From contig NC_090128.1 in assembly GCF_040581485.1 (NCBI RefSeq), positions 18,034,931 through 18,098,930 on the forward strand: a stretch of 64,000 bases of DNA, written 5' to 3'. This document shows positions 19,549 to 29,528 of the stretch, piece after piece. The notes below the pieces were generated by a model. The model was not told the DNA's origin, did not search any database, and worked only from the letters and a program-made list of their open reading frames with translations. The stretch is from Linepithema humile. Its lineage: Eukaryota > Arthropoda > Insecta > Hymenoptera > Formicidae. Within the stretch, counting starts at the first letter, position 1; every line of letters starts with the position of its first letter. The position numbers and the translations under genes were made by a program.

Positions 19549-22500
19549 ATGTATAATATATTAGCTGTACTTAAAAAGAAATCAGAAGTATGCTTGACTC
19601 TTGTTGATAAGTGTTGTGGAATTAATAAAAAATTAGATGTGTTATGTGGGATATCTAGACACACAGCATCATCTGAAAATTATTTTGTAGAGTCTACATA
19701 TCGTAATGCAATTTTGGAAGAATCTTTAGTAATGAACATGGAAGGGCAAATTGTAAATGTGTTACCTTTGATAACAGCACTAGCAAAAAAATCGTGGTCG
19801 TGCAGTACCTCATGTAAAATTGACAATCCAGTTTTGATTGAACGATATGAAAAATTTCTTGAAACTGTTAGTACATGTACTGTAAAGAATGTTTCTAGAT
19901 TGATAGAAAGTATTCGTACATGTACAATAAAAACATCAAATACGAAACTTGGTCATGCACAGAGTTGCTATATTAATTTCACTATTTGTGGAGCGATGTT
20001 TCTACCAATTCTATTGTTATCGCCCCATTTTCCGAAAGTGAGAAATATAAGGCGTTTGATTTATCAACTTATAAATTTGTATCAAAAAATGTTGAATTTA
20101 GATGAAGCATTAAATTGTGCTGATTTGGAAGCATTAAATAAAACTGTTATTGCTGCACAAGAGAAAGCAGATATATACAAACATCAACAAACCGATGCAA
20201 TTATAAGTGATGATGATATCTTTTTTAAGTATAAGAATGCGTTTAAAGCCTTGAAAAAACGTCTAATGGATACACCGCGTTATGCTTGTGTATCATGCGA
20301 AAAGCTTTGTTATAAAAAAAATGTTTCTGAAATCATTAAAGCAAAAATAGATAATCCAGTTTGGAAAGATTTAATGGTACATGTGAAGAAACAACAAATT
20401 AATGCACAATATATATGTATTTATTGTAAACAAAAATTTTGTCAAGGTTTAATGCCTGCGTATTGCATTTTGAATAATCTTTTTACAAATAATGTGCCTG
20501 AAGTAATATCATCTCTTAATACATTTGAAAAGATTCTTATACAGAGAGCTAAAGCATTTCAAACTGTTGTTAAAATGACAACTGTTATGAACAAAAAATT
20601 ACCTGAAAGGCAAATGATACAAAAAGTTAAAGGTAGAACATTTCATTTACCACTTCCTATACAAGAGACATTAAACAAATTATGTTCTAATACCGATGCA
20701 ATAAATATTAATCATGAATTATATATCTTAGTCAGAGGTATTCCCACAAAATCAAAAATTATATGGGAAGAGATAGTAAATGTTAAAAAAGTATTTAATG
20801 CATTAATATGGTTAAAGAATAATAATCCTTTGTATTCTGAAATAATATTACCAAATAGTCATAATGAATTATCTTTGGAAAAATTAAATAATCTGGAATT
20901 CCAGATGCAAGAGGATGAAAATGTTGCAAAAGATGTATTGGATGAGGAGCATGTGTCATTAAGTAATAATTTAGAAACCGAAATACAGGGAACAAAAAAT
21001 CTTGGAGATGCTGCATTCAATCAGCATAAGGCAATGCTAACTCAGGTTATTAATGATGAAAATGATGGTTATTATGAGCAATATACTATATATCCATTAT
21101 ATGAAAAGAGAACAAATAAAACTGCAACAGCTTTATATCAAATGTTAAAAGTTTATGATTTACCTTTGGATAATCGTGAGAAATCTTTGGATTTATTATG
21201 TTTTCCAGATTTATATTCTTTTGGTATTAATGGACAGCATGAAACTAGGCAGGTCAAGCTTCATGATCATGAATTTGTTAAATGTCGTTTGATGTCTAAA
21301 CATCCACAGTATAGATTAAATCAACAATACCTATTCTTTTTGTTAAATAATACGAATATCCGTCAATTAAATCGTGGAATTTTTCATAAGATAAATGTAA
21401 CTAATCCACAAGTTCGTTATACGGCTGCGGAATATTTAGAAGCAATGTCCAAAGAATTGTTAGAATCCGATTTAACCACAATATTTTCGACACTAAGGAA
21501 TACGGAACAATTTTGGAGTAAACCGCGAAATAATTTAAATTGTATGACACAACATTACGGACCTGCAACATGGTTTCTAACATTAAGTCCCGCTGAATGG
21601 TTATGGGAAGAGTTAGGTGAATATATTCGTGAAGTAAATGGATGGTGCGATTCTTCGGCATGCACCAGTGTACTTGTTGCTAGAGATCCTGTGTCAACAT
21701 CGAGATTTCTCGATAATACGTTTCGTGCGATGCTTGACTTTATTTGTTCCAAAGATCATCCGATCGGAGAAGTCACTCATTATTTTTGGCGACGAGAATA
21801 CCAAGGTAGCGGCATACAACATTTTCATTTATTAATTTGGATAAAAAATGCTCCAATTCTTGGTGAATCTTCTATTGAAGAAGTTTCCAAATTTATTTTA
21901 CAATATATAAGCTGTAAAATGCCAGATAAAAATATTTCACTATTATTGTATAGACGTGTTAATACGCATCAACGACACAAACATAATGATTACTGTCTCC
22001 GTTCTAAAAAAGTTGGACGTAAAGTTGTTCGGAGATGTCGTTTTGGATTTCCTCGTCCTGTCACTGAGACGTTAAGTATAAGAGATGTCACAACTGCCAT
22101 AGCAGGTAGAAAGCAATTAAAACATAGAAGCAGGCTTTATGATCTTCCGCGAACTGAAGATGAAAGTAATATAAATGATTATAATCCTGTTCTTCTTACT
22201 GCATGGGAAGGAAATATGGATATACAATTTATTGGCGAAAAGTCGTCACTGCTTACCTGGTACATTACTAAATATATGAATAAAGCGGGAAAATGTGAGT
22301 TGTCTGATACTATTATTAATACGAATAAATCATTGATGAGCTATCTTTGGAGTATTGCCTTGCGATTCACGAGTAATAGAGAATGTGGAGCTCTTGAAGC
22401 TGCTGATACATTACTGGGTATTGCTTTATATGGAACTGATCCAAATACAACTATTAGATGGTTAGATGTTAATCGAATAAGATGTAGGAAATTGAAAACT

Positions 22501-25461
22501 CGTAAAGAGATTGAAGTACTTGATGATCAATCGACAGATATATTTTGTGAATCTTTGATAGATAACCACTATCCAGAGAGACCAAAAGAATTAGAATGTA
22601 TGTCTCTTTATGAGTTTGCAAAATGGTATGATATTACAAAAATCAAACCACAAAATAAGTTTGTTGAATTCTATAAATTTAAAAATGGATATCTTAGACG
22701 ACGACAGCGTGGATATCTTATTAATTATTATAGATATAATGTTAATACACAACCGGAAAAGTATTTCTTTGCGTTATTACTTCTGTTCGAACCGTGGAGA
22801 GAATTAGAAGAGCTTAGAAATGGATGTGATACTTATGCAGAATCATTTCACAAGGTAAAACTACATTTAACAGAAGCATTACAATATCACAAAAAACTAG
22901 AAGAATTGCAAAAAGCATTTGAAAATGCTAAAGAGTTAGTGCAGCAACATTTAGATGAAGTACAAAAACATGAGTCGCAAGATGATCCTGACAATCCAAT
23001 AGGTGTTCAAAATATAGAAGCTGGTGAAGCGATGCAAGATTTTAAGGATCTCGGTGATAAAAATATTAAAGATATTGATGTATCAGAAATGATTGCAAAA
23101 TTAAATATAGATCAAAAAAGAGTATTCGATAGAGTTATTACTATTATAGAGTCAGATAAATCAATATTGCGATTATATGTTAGTGGAGAAGGTGGTACTG
23201 GAAAAAGTTATTTAATTAAAACTGTTAAGTGCTGGATAAAACAAAATCTCAAAAAAGATACTGCTGTAGCAGCACCTACTGGCATAGCAGCGTTTAATAT
23301 AGACGGTTTGACAGTTTATAGATTGCTTCAATTACCTGTTGAACATGGTAATACTCCTAAATATAAACGATTGTCTGATCATGTGTTAAAACTTTTACGA
23401 GCGGAACTTAAAGATGCTATTCTTTTTATAATCGATGAAGTATCAATGATATCTAATTTGACTTTAATGTACATACATCTTCGATTGTCTGAAATATTTG
23501 ATTCAAGTGATTGTGATGATGGCTGGTTTGGTAAAAGGCATATTCTTTTGTTTGGAGATTTGCTTCAATTGCCTCCTGTACATGAAGATTCTGTCTTTAA
23601 AGATTTGTCAAATGAAAAAGTTAACAAATATATCGGTTGCCTACAGACTGTAAATTTGTGGACTACATTATTTGATTACGATGAGTTGACAATTAATATG
23701 CGCCAGCAAGAAGATGAGTCTTATTGTGAATTATTGTCAAGAATTCGTATTGGTTTATTAACAAAGTCTGATTATGAAATTTTTGAAAATAAGAAAATAT
23801 CTTTTACAGAAGATTCCTTCGAATCTAGATTAATTGAATTATGTGATTTTATTAACAATTTGCCATCAGATACCGTTTGTTTATTGCCCACTTGTCACAT
23901 GTGTGACGTTTTGAATGCTGCAATGTTAAGTCGTATTGCTTCGAAAGAAATATTATTAATTGCTGAAGATACAATCGAATGTATTCCATATATAAAAAAG
24001 AAAATATTAAAAGTGTTGGAAAATAATGATGATGATAATTCTAAAACAGCTGGGCTTTCGAAACAAATTGTTATAAAAATTGGGGCAAAAGTTATGATAA
24101 GGCGTAATATTGATGCTAGTTTGGGTCTTGTTAATGGTACAATTGCTAAAGTCATTTCAGTTGTACAAGATATTTCTAACGGTTATATAGAAAAAATTAA
24201 GCTTCTTTTGCCATCAGGTTTAGAATATTTAATTGAAAGAGTAAATGTCAAATTTGCGGTGATGGAGAAAGCATATGTTATTCGAAAACAATTTCCATTG
24301 TGTCTAAGTTACGGAATTACTGTTCATAAAAGCCAAGGCCTGAGTTTGCAGAATGCTATTATGGACATAGGTAATTCTGTATTTAGTCACGGCCAAGTTT
24401 ATGTTGCATTGTCACGAGTAACATCTTCAGATGGATTGCATTTGATCAATTTTGACCCTTCATCTATAGAAGCTAGTGAAGAAGCTATTGTTGAATATAA
24501 TCGATTAAAACGAATACACAAATCCAAAACAGATATAATTTCTGTTTCAAAAGAAAAGTATCGTAAAATAAAAGATATTTTATGGGTACAACCCAAAATA
24601 ATTAGTTCTGTTCAAGAATCACATAAAAAAGTTCGAAAAAATATTACTTGGGTCACACATGGTTTTCAAAATATAGATAAGGGTTCGTGTTATGCAAATG
24701 CAGTATTGCAATGCTTTTTACATTTAAATGTTATTAGAAAACTAATATTTGAGTATGATAAATTAAGTATTTTAGGTATTTTAATAAATCAATATGAAAA
24801 CAAACTGCCTAACTTGAATACATATGTAATACGACAAAGTTTAGGAGAATTTTTCTCCAAAAATGTTAAACGAGATGCATGTGAATTTCTTATAGCTCTT
24901 TGCACGAAATACGATTATATAAAAAATTTAGTTGAGCATCAAGTCACTTCCATTAAACGATGTAAAAATTGTCATGATACGACGACTATTGTTAATAAAA
25001 ATATCCTTCTTTCAATTTCTGTTAATAAACGGAAGAAAAAAAGTTTTGATCTTAATGAATTATTAAATGTAACATTTTCTCATTGGTGTCAATTACACAA
25101 CGAATCATGTGAAAATTGTACAGGAAATGACATATTATGTAAAAGTGAATTAATATTAACCGGAGATATAATTGTCATGCATTTAATAGCAATTCAAGAC
25201 GGTATATCAACAAAAACAGATAAGTTTACTTTACGTGCTGTCCCAACAACTAATATAAATATTGCTGGACAATTCTACAAAGTTATGAGTGCTATATTCC
25301 ATCATGGATCATGTATCGAAAATGGTCATTACACAAGTATATGTAGAGAAGAAATGTCTAATACTTGGATTGAAGCTGACGATGCGCAAATTAGAAAAAA
25401 ACAATGGCCTAGAGGCGCTAAAGATATCTGTATCATTTTCTTACAGAAAATTGATAAGTAA
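19549..25461 (+). CDS. Helitron Rep-Pif1 helicase with C-terminal USP-type deubiquitinase
   Basis: 1970 residues, uninterrupted. Approximate order: a Cys-rich region (CVSCEKLC about 246, ICIYCKQKF about 290); a DUF6570-like segment (about 305-345); the Rep/HUH nuclease (TWFLTLSPAEW about 670, HUH motif IQHFHLLIW about 757, tyrosine motif ITKYMNKAGK about 905); a Pif1-type helicase with Walker A GEGGTGKS (about 1213), Walker B FIIDEVSM (about 1293), GDLLQLPPV (about 1337) and VHKSQGLSL (about 1590). From about 1700 there is a ubiquitin-specific protease: Cys box GSCYANAVLQCF, two zinc-type CxxC pairs, His box NGHYTSIC and a following EADD. The frame stays open upstream to an acceptor at 19471, so a spliced upstream exon may supply the true start. 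Expected role: rolling-circle transposition. USP activity is predicted from motifs only. Confidence 0.85.
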   Translation: MYNILAVLKKKSEVCLTLVDKCCGINKKLDVLCGISRHTASSENYFVESTYRNAILEESLVMNMEGQIVNVLPLITALAKKSWSCSTSCKIDNPVLIERYEKFLETVSTCTVKNVSRLIESIRTCTIKTSNTKLGHAQSCYINFTICGAMFLPILLLSPHFPKVRNIRRLIYQLINLYQKMLNLDEALNCADLEALNKTVIAAQEKADIYKHQQTDAIISDDDIFFKYKNAFKALKKRLMDTPRYACVSCEKLCYKKNVSEIIKAKIDNPVWKDLMVHVKKQQINAQYICIYCKQKFCQGLMPAYCILNNLFTNNVPEVISSLNTFEKILIQRAKAFQTVVKMTTVMNKKLPERQMIQKVKGRTFHLPLPIQETLNKLCSNTDAININHELYILVRGIPTKSKIIWEEIVNVKKVFNALIWLKNNNPLYSEIILPNSHNELSLEKLNNLEFQMQEDENVAKDVLDEEHVSLSNNLETEIQGTKNLGDAAFNQHKAMLTQVINDENDGYYEQYTIYPLYEKRTNKTATALYQMLKVYDLPLDNREKSLDLLCFPDLYSFGINGQHETRQVKLHDHEFVKCRLMSKHPQYRLNQQYLFFLLNNTNIRQLNRGIFHKINVTNPQVRYTAAEYLEAMSKELLESDLTTIFSTLRNTEQFWSKPRNNLNCMTQHYGPATWFLTLSPAEWLWEELGEYIREVNGWCDSSACTSVLVARDPVSTSRFLDNTFRAMLDFICSKDHPIGEVTHYFWRREYQGSGIQHFHLLIWIKNAPILGESSIEEVSKFILQYISCKMPDKNISLLLYRRVNTHQRHKHNDYCLRSKKVGRKVVRRCRFGFPRPVTETLSIRDVTTAIAGRKQLKHRSRLYDLPRTEDESNINDYNPVLLTAWEGNMDIQFIGEKSSLLTWYITKYMNKAGKCELSDTIINTNKSLMSYLWSIALRFTSNRECGALEAADTLLGIALYGTDPNTTIRWLDVNRIRCRKLKTRKEIEVLDDQSTDIFCESLIDNHYPERPKELECMSLYEFAKWYDITKIKPQNKFVEFYKFKNGYLRRRQRGYLINYYRYNVNTQPEKYFFALLLLFEPWRELEELRNGCDTYAESFHKVKLHLTEALQYHKKLEELQKAFENAKELVQQHLDEVQKHESQDDPDNPIGVQNIEAGEAMQDFKDLGDKNIKDIDVSEMIAKLNIDQKRVFDRVITIIESDKSILRLYVSGEGGTGKSYLIKTVKCWIKQNLKKDTAVAAPTGIAAFNIDGLTVYRLLQLPVEHGNTPKYKRLSDHVLKLLRAELKDAILFIIDEVSMISNLTLMYIHLRLSEIFDSSDCDDGWFGKRHILLFGDLLQLPPVHEDSVFKDLSNEKVNKYIGCLQTVNLWTTLFDYDELTINMRQQEDESYCELLSRIRIGLLTKSDYEIFENKKISFTEDSFESRLIELCDFINNLPSDTVCLLPTCHMCDVLNAAMLSRIASKEILLIAEDTIECIPYIKKKILKVLENNDDDNSKTAGLSKQIVIKIGAKVMIRRNIDASLGLVNGTIAKVISVVQDISNGYIEKIKLLLPSGLEYLIERVNVKFAVMEKAYVIRKQFPLCLSYGITVHKSQGLSLQNAIMDIGNSVFSHGQVYVALSRVTSSDGLHLINFDPSSIEASEEAIVEYNRLKRIHKSKTDIISVSKEKYRKIKDILWVQPKIISSVQESHKKVRKNITWVTHGFQNIDKGSCYANAVLQCFLHLNVIRKLIFEYDKLSILGILINQYENKLPNLNTYVIRQSLGEFFSKNVKRDACEFLIALCTKYDYIKNLVEHQVTSIKRCKNCHDTTTIVNKNILLSISVNKRKKKSFDLNELLNVTFSHWCQLHNESCENCTGNDILCKSELILTGDIIVMHLIAIQDGISTKTDKFTLRAVPTTNINIAGQFYKVMSAIFHHGSCIENGHYTSICREEMSNTWIEADDAQIRKKQWPRGAKDICIIFLQKIDK

Positions 25462-25951
25462 TTGGTGGTATTATTTGATCATATCTTTTGATAATAAATG
25501 GTAAAAAGAATTGTCATATATAATCAAATATTTTATTAAAATATGTTCACTGATGACGAAAATCTTTATGGATAATCAAATATATGTAAAAAAAAGAAAA
25601 TAAAGAAAGTTAAGCCAATGACGCTTAAATATTAAACAAATACAATGGCCTAGAAACGATTTGTTTGATATTTACATAATTATATATAACTTTATATTAT
25701 TACAACATTAATCAAAGAGGACCGTTTTATATGACGGGGGTGGTGGTGGGACTCTTTAGCAAAATCTAATTAATTATTTCACAATTGTTATTTCACTCTG
25801 AAATATCAATATAAAATTTATATATTTAGTAATATTTTTACTGAAAAAAAGAAACAATATCCATCAATCAACAAATTACCTTTTTAAAAAAAGGTAAAAA
25901 AAAGGCGCCAAGTGCACGCAAATCTTCCAAAAAAAAGTTGTTGTATACACG
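25462..25951 (+). repeat. Helitron 3' untranslated region and first tail repeats
   Basis: AT-rich, with ATGACGGG-GTGGTGG at about 25732-25750, a hairpin of ACCTTTTT and AAAAAAGGT, then GGCGCCAAGTGCACGC. The same series of landmarks follows the second Helitron fragment (31603-31945). Confidence 0.65.
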
Positions 25952-26894
25952 TGTTACGTCCTGATCAGACTACACGATTCTTTTCTTTTCATTAAATACC
26001 AGACCTAGTAAACGCGGAACCAACAAAACTCTTAAGAAATATTATAACGCCAGAGCTGTTTTTCTCATGAGACACCAGGAGCTCGAATCTTCTCACGGAG
26101 AAAAATAGCATGGATATTTCAAAATACCTTGGCCGCTCAGCGTGCCTATCGTCGCCAGAAAAACCGTAAAAGTCAAAACTTCGCGGTAGCTGGAGTCCTT
26201 AACCAACTCCAGACGGTTAGAGTAAGAGATAAAAAGAAAAAACTGGCACCAACTAGTCATACTCTTGGATTCCACCTACGGGAACTCTAGCTAGTAGATA
26301 GGGTTTTACCGAGTAACGATCGGGGAATGACCGCAGTCGCATGCCGAGAAGGCGCGACACCTGATACGGCGCACGTGTTTAGTAGGTCTGGAAAACCGAG
26401 ATGCATTAGTCGCACTCTCCACGCGACACCAAGGGCACGCGACAGTCGTAAACTGTCAAATTTATTAGATCAGTGACCCAAGGCTTTGCGAACTTATATA
26501 CCGATTCTTAACCACCCAATCCGAAAGCCGAGAATCGGGGCAAGCACTTCTATAGACCACCCATCATTCCATCGTATGGTCTAAAGACTACGCCCACCCA
26601 GATCTTAAGACACTGAGATGCACCCCACCTATACTAATTAACACCAACCGGGTTACGCCACCTCAAAAACCTACCCCCATCATATATGGACCCGAAACGA
26701 CGCTATTCCTTATTCGTTAGGGCCTCTTTCTTCCTATCTCATTTCAAGTAACCTAGTCATCTAAATTCAATCCTATTAGCTAAAAATGACGCCATCTTCC
26801 CCCACATTAAAAATTTTCTCGCAAGACTAATTCCTATTCGATCCCCGCTCCAAAAACCTAAGATTTTCCAAAGGGATCTACCCCAAAGAAAAAG

Positions 26895-26902
26895 TATAAA
26901 AA
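26895..26902 (+). promoter_or_regulatory. TATA-like box in the LTR-like insertion
   Basis: TATAAAAA, followed about 30 bp on by GGACACAATCACACACAG, a plausible transcription start. Position within the 2.3-kb unit (about 940 bp from its left end) would make the upstream part U3. Confidence 0.45.
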
Positions 26903-27317
26903 CCCGTGTTCTGGTGGCTCCGGACACAATCACACACAGTTTTTCAAGCAGTTTTGCGCAGTTATTCCGTTTAGCTCAAACAGTTTTTCGAGTAGTTCGG
27001 GGGCGCGAATCAAAGAGTAAAGTCAGTTGATACCTTGTCGCGATCGTCTCGTGGTGCATCTCAAGTAGAAGGCCCATCACCCTGACGACACCATCCCGCA
27101 GCAGGGTGCCCACGCGTTTACAAAAAAAGGGGTCCGACGCTCACATAACGCCTTCCCTCAACGGGGCGCCTGCTCAGAACCACCGAACATAGTCAACCCG
27201 ACTTGAAACTATCCTACAACGAGTAAGTTAGTTCATTTGTTTTTTTTTCCTCCTCTCTTTAGTATTCTCTTATTTCTTTTTATGTAATCCGTCCCTATTT
27301 CGGTTAAAAATCTGTTT

Positions 27318-27860
27318 TTGTGTTATTTGTCAGTGAGAACTAAACATTCGCCGCGACCCAACAATCGTCGGAACCGCTCGGATCTCTCGGCATTTGCTCT
27401 CTGTTTAGCTATATTCCTCCCGCCATACGTTAGATACGCTGCGAGGGTCACCGTAAGACCCATTAGAATTAGGCGACACACCCCATTTAATAACGCCCGT
27501 ACAAGCACTCACACGCAAACAGACCAACCTCCTCCATTATCACCGATTTCTCAGGAATTTCCTCAACCACCTCCTCAACCCTTTCCCGTGTTCGACTTTC
27601 CTCTACTTCCTTCTCCTAGGTCTATCTCTCCGTCTCTTGAAGAGTTCCTGGAGTACAGACCCCCTTCGCCTGTTCGCTTCCATCCTCCTCCAGTAGAGGC
27701 TCAACTGGAGGAATTCCCACGAAACGATCCGGAGTTCGACAACATATCCGTCAACTCCGAAGCCACTACCATCGAATACGTCGCGGCTCCTCCCCATCTT
27801 CCAAACCCTGAATTCACAGGGTTTGATTTCCTAAACTTAGTCCTCTCCCCTGAGGAATAA
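27318..27860 (+). CDS. Unrecognised Pro-rich frame inside the LTR-like insertion
   Basis: 180 codons, uninterrupted, Pro/Ser/Arg-rich (PPPLSPISQEFPQPPPQPF; RSISPSLEEFLEYRPPSP), ending LSPEE before a (CA)n tract. I do not recognise a domain. It lies downstream of the TATA-like box. It could be the N-terminus of a gag-like protein read out of the LTR, or chance openness in GC-richer sequence. Confidence 0.3.
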   Translation: MCYLSVRTKHSPRPNNRRNRSDLSAFALCLAIFLPPYVRYAARVTVRPIRIRRHTPFNNARTSTHTQTDQPPPLSPISQEFPQPPPQPFPVFDFPLLPSPRSISPSLEEFLEYRPPSPVRFHPPPVEAQLEEFPRNDPEFDNISVNSEATTIEYVAAPPHLPNPEFTGFDFLNLVLSPEE

Positions 27861-28278
27861 CACACACACACACACACACACTTGTGAAAAATACACTAAT
27901 AGAAATATAAAACACGTGTGAATAAGAGTTGAGTTTTGTATCGTAATTATAAATTTAATCGAATTAAAATGTTGTCTTTAGTAAATTAAACTTTGTTCTT
28001 TTTTTTTATTTAACCACACCCTCCTCGTTCGTCACCCCCTCACACCTTCCCTCTCAAATTGCGCACAAAGGTTCCGCCCCGGGTAATAGGGATTCAATTC
28101 CTTGACCCAAAAAGGGAACCACGAGCGGTTGACTTGTTGACGGAGTAAAAACGACTCTTCCAGTCGCTGACCCGTCGCAAGTCCTAAACGTGCCGCTCGG
28201 CTCGTGCGGTCAGGTCCGTTTACGTCGATCGCCGAGCCCAACGAAAAAAATTCTACATCTATCAGGACGTAACACACG

Positions 28279-28393
28279 CAAACCTTCCAAAAAAAGTTAT
28301 TGTATACCAAAAAAAAGTTGTTGTATACACGTAAACCTTCCAAAAAAAGTTGTTGTATATATAAACCTTTCAAAAAAAAGCTGTCGTATATAT
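28279..28393 (+). repeat. Helitron tail segment between the two large insertions
   Basis: Repeats of AAACCTTCCAAAAAAAGTTG plus TTGTATA-type spacers, about 30 bp each. The segment continues directly from 25951 once the LTR-like insert is removed, and directly into 41927 once element B is removed. Confidence 0.75.
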
Positions 28394-28439
28394 CCCATAC
28401 AGCACAGAAAGTTGAAATAACGTTGCTGAGACGTTGCAA

Positions 28440-28707
28440 TGTTAAATGTTGAAGTGTAAAGGTTTTTTCAACATTGAATCTATGTTGAGTTTTCTATATT
28501 GATTATTAAATGTTGCTATAACGTAGAAACAACATTTAAAAATTATTATCTTTTGAAATAATATAATAATTATTACAATAATTATTAATAAGAAATAATA
28601 ATATAATTATATATATATATAATTTATTATATCATATAAAATTCTAAAAAATATATTAATTTAAATATGTATATTAATTTGTTGGTTTTTTTTAAATTTT
28701 TAAAGTT

Positions 28708-28744
<37 letters not shown>

Positions 28745-29528
28745 TGATCCTTCTTTTAAATAATGAGGCACGTCGTCGGTCTAATCTAACCGTTTGATCG
28801 GATCGACTCAACTCGTTGTTCTGCTCCGAACCAGATTACCGTAAGAGGGCAGACCTCTCAGAGTCACACCGTATCTAATCAAGAGACACGGTAGTGTCTC
28901 GCGCCAAGTTCACGCGCAGCGCAAGACCGACCGTGTATCTTTACGCGAGCACATGAGCTGATAGGAGTCGAGATTTTCATATCTCAATAATGCGTGGACC
29001 GATCGAATTTATAATAGGCTCAATCGATAGAGCACATGCGATTTACATAATAAAAGTATCTTTACTTTTTTTGTACATGCTTTCTAAAAAAATATATTAA
29101 TTGCCAAAGTTTGCCAAAGTCGAAATATGCCGAAATCTATGTAAGTCTTGGTCGTCGTCGTCGTCTGTTCGTCATCCTTCTCTAATATATAAGTTTTTCC
29201 TTTGTCAACTAGAAGCATCAAAATGCGACATGGTTGTCCTTTTCTACATCTCGTGAAATGTCGATTCCCGCATAAGAGCGTCTTTTTTCTTTCCTTTCTT
29301 TTTCTAAAAGATGTCTGTTCTTTTCCAACATGGCGGCGCTCAGACCTGTCAGCTCGCAGCTTTGATGATACTAATCACATTGATATAATTAATATCGGTC
29401 GTAAAATGTATATGTAACGTGTTGTGGAGACGAATAGAGATAGTGTATATCAAAATAATAGTATTCTTTATAAAAAAAATTTTCTCGTCTTGAAGTGCAG
29501 AAGTGTAGCAACACACATGCTGACAACA
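28440..29528. other. Element B left interior, no gene recognised
   Basis: AT-rich near the terminus, with (TA)n and (CA)n microsatellites at about 28605-28745. 28750-29090 is GC-balanced and 29140-29165 has a (GTC)n run. It may include promoter and 5' UTR. I see no supported coding sequence. Confidence 0.4.

Larger units (their letters stand above)
17774..25951 (+). mobile_element. Helitron-like element: coding region and start of 3' tail
   Basis: A rolling-circle transposon identified from its Rep-helicase protein (19549-25461) and a neighbouring Ulp1-like protease gene. The left end could not be fixed: hAT2 sits inside or at the edge of it. After the stop, the 3' part contains a small hairpin (ACCTTTTT/AAAAAAGGT, about 25886-25906), GGCGCCAAG, and then CTTCCAAAAAAAAGTTGTTG-type short repeats. 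The tail continues at 28279-28393 and from 41924 once the two inserts are removed. A second partial copy with the same order of parts lies at 31494-32572, which shows that the tail belongs to the element. Confidence 0.75.
25952..28274 (+). mobile_element. LTR-like insertion (probable solo LTR, 2.3 kb)
   Basis: Starts TGTTACGTCCTGAT and ends ATCAGGACGTAACA, a 14-bp inverted terminus of TG…CA form. CACG flanks both ends (25948-25951 and 28275-28278), a 4-bp duplication typical of Gypsy-type integration. The uninterrupted site survives in the inverted tail copy at about 44310. I see no internal second copy of the ends, no primer-binding site and no pol, so a solo LTR fits best, though 2.3 kb is long. 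A TATA-like box occurs at 26895, followed by a short frame at 27318-27860. A non-autonomous TIR element is an alternative. Confidence 0.65.
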
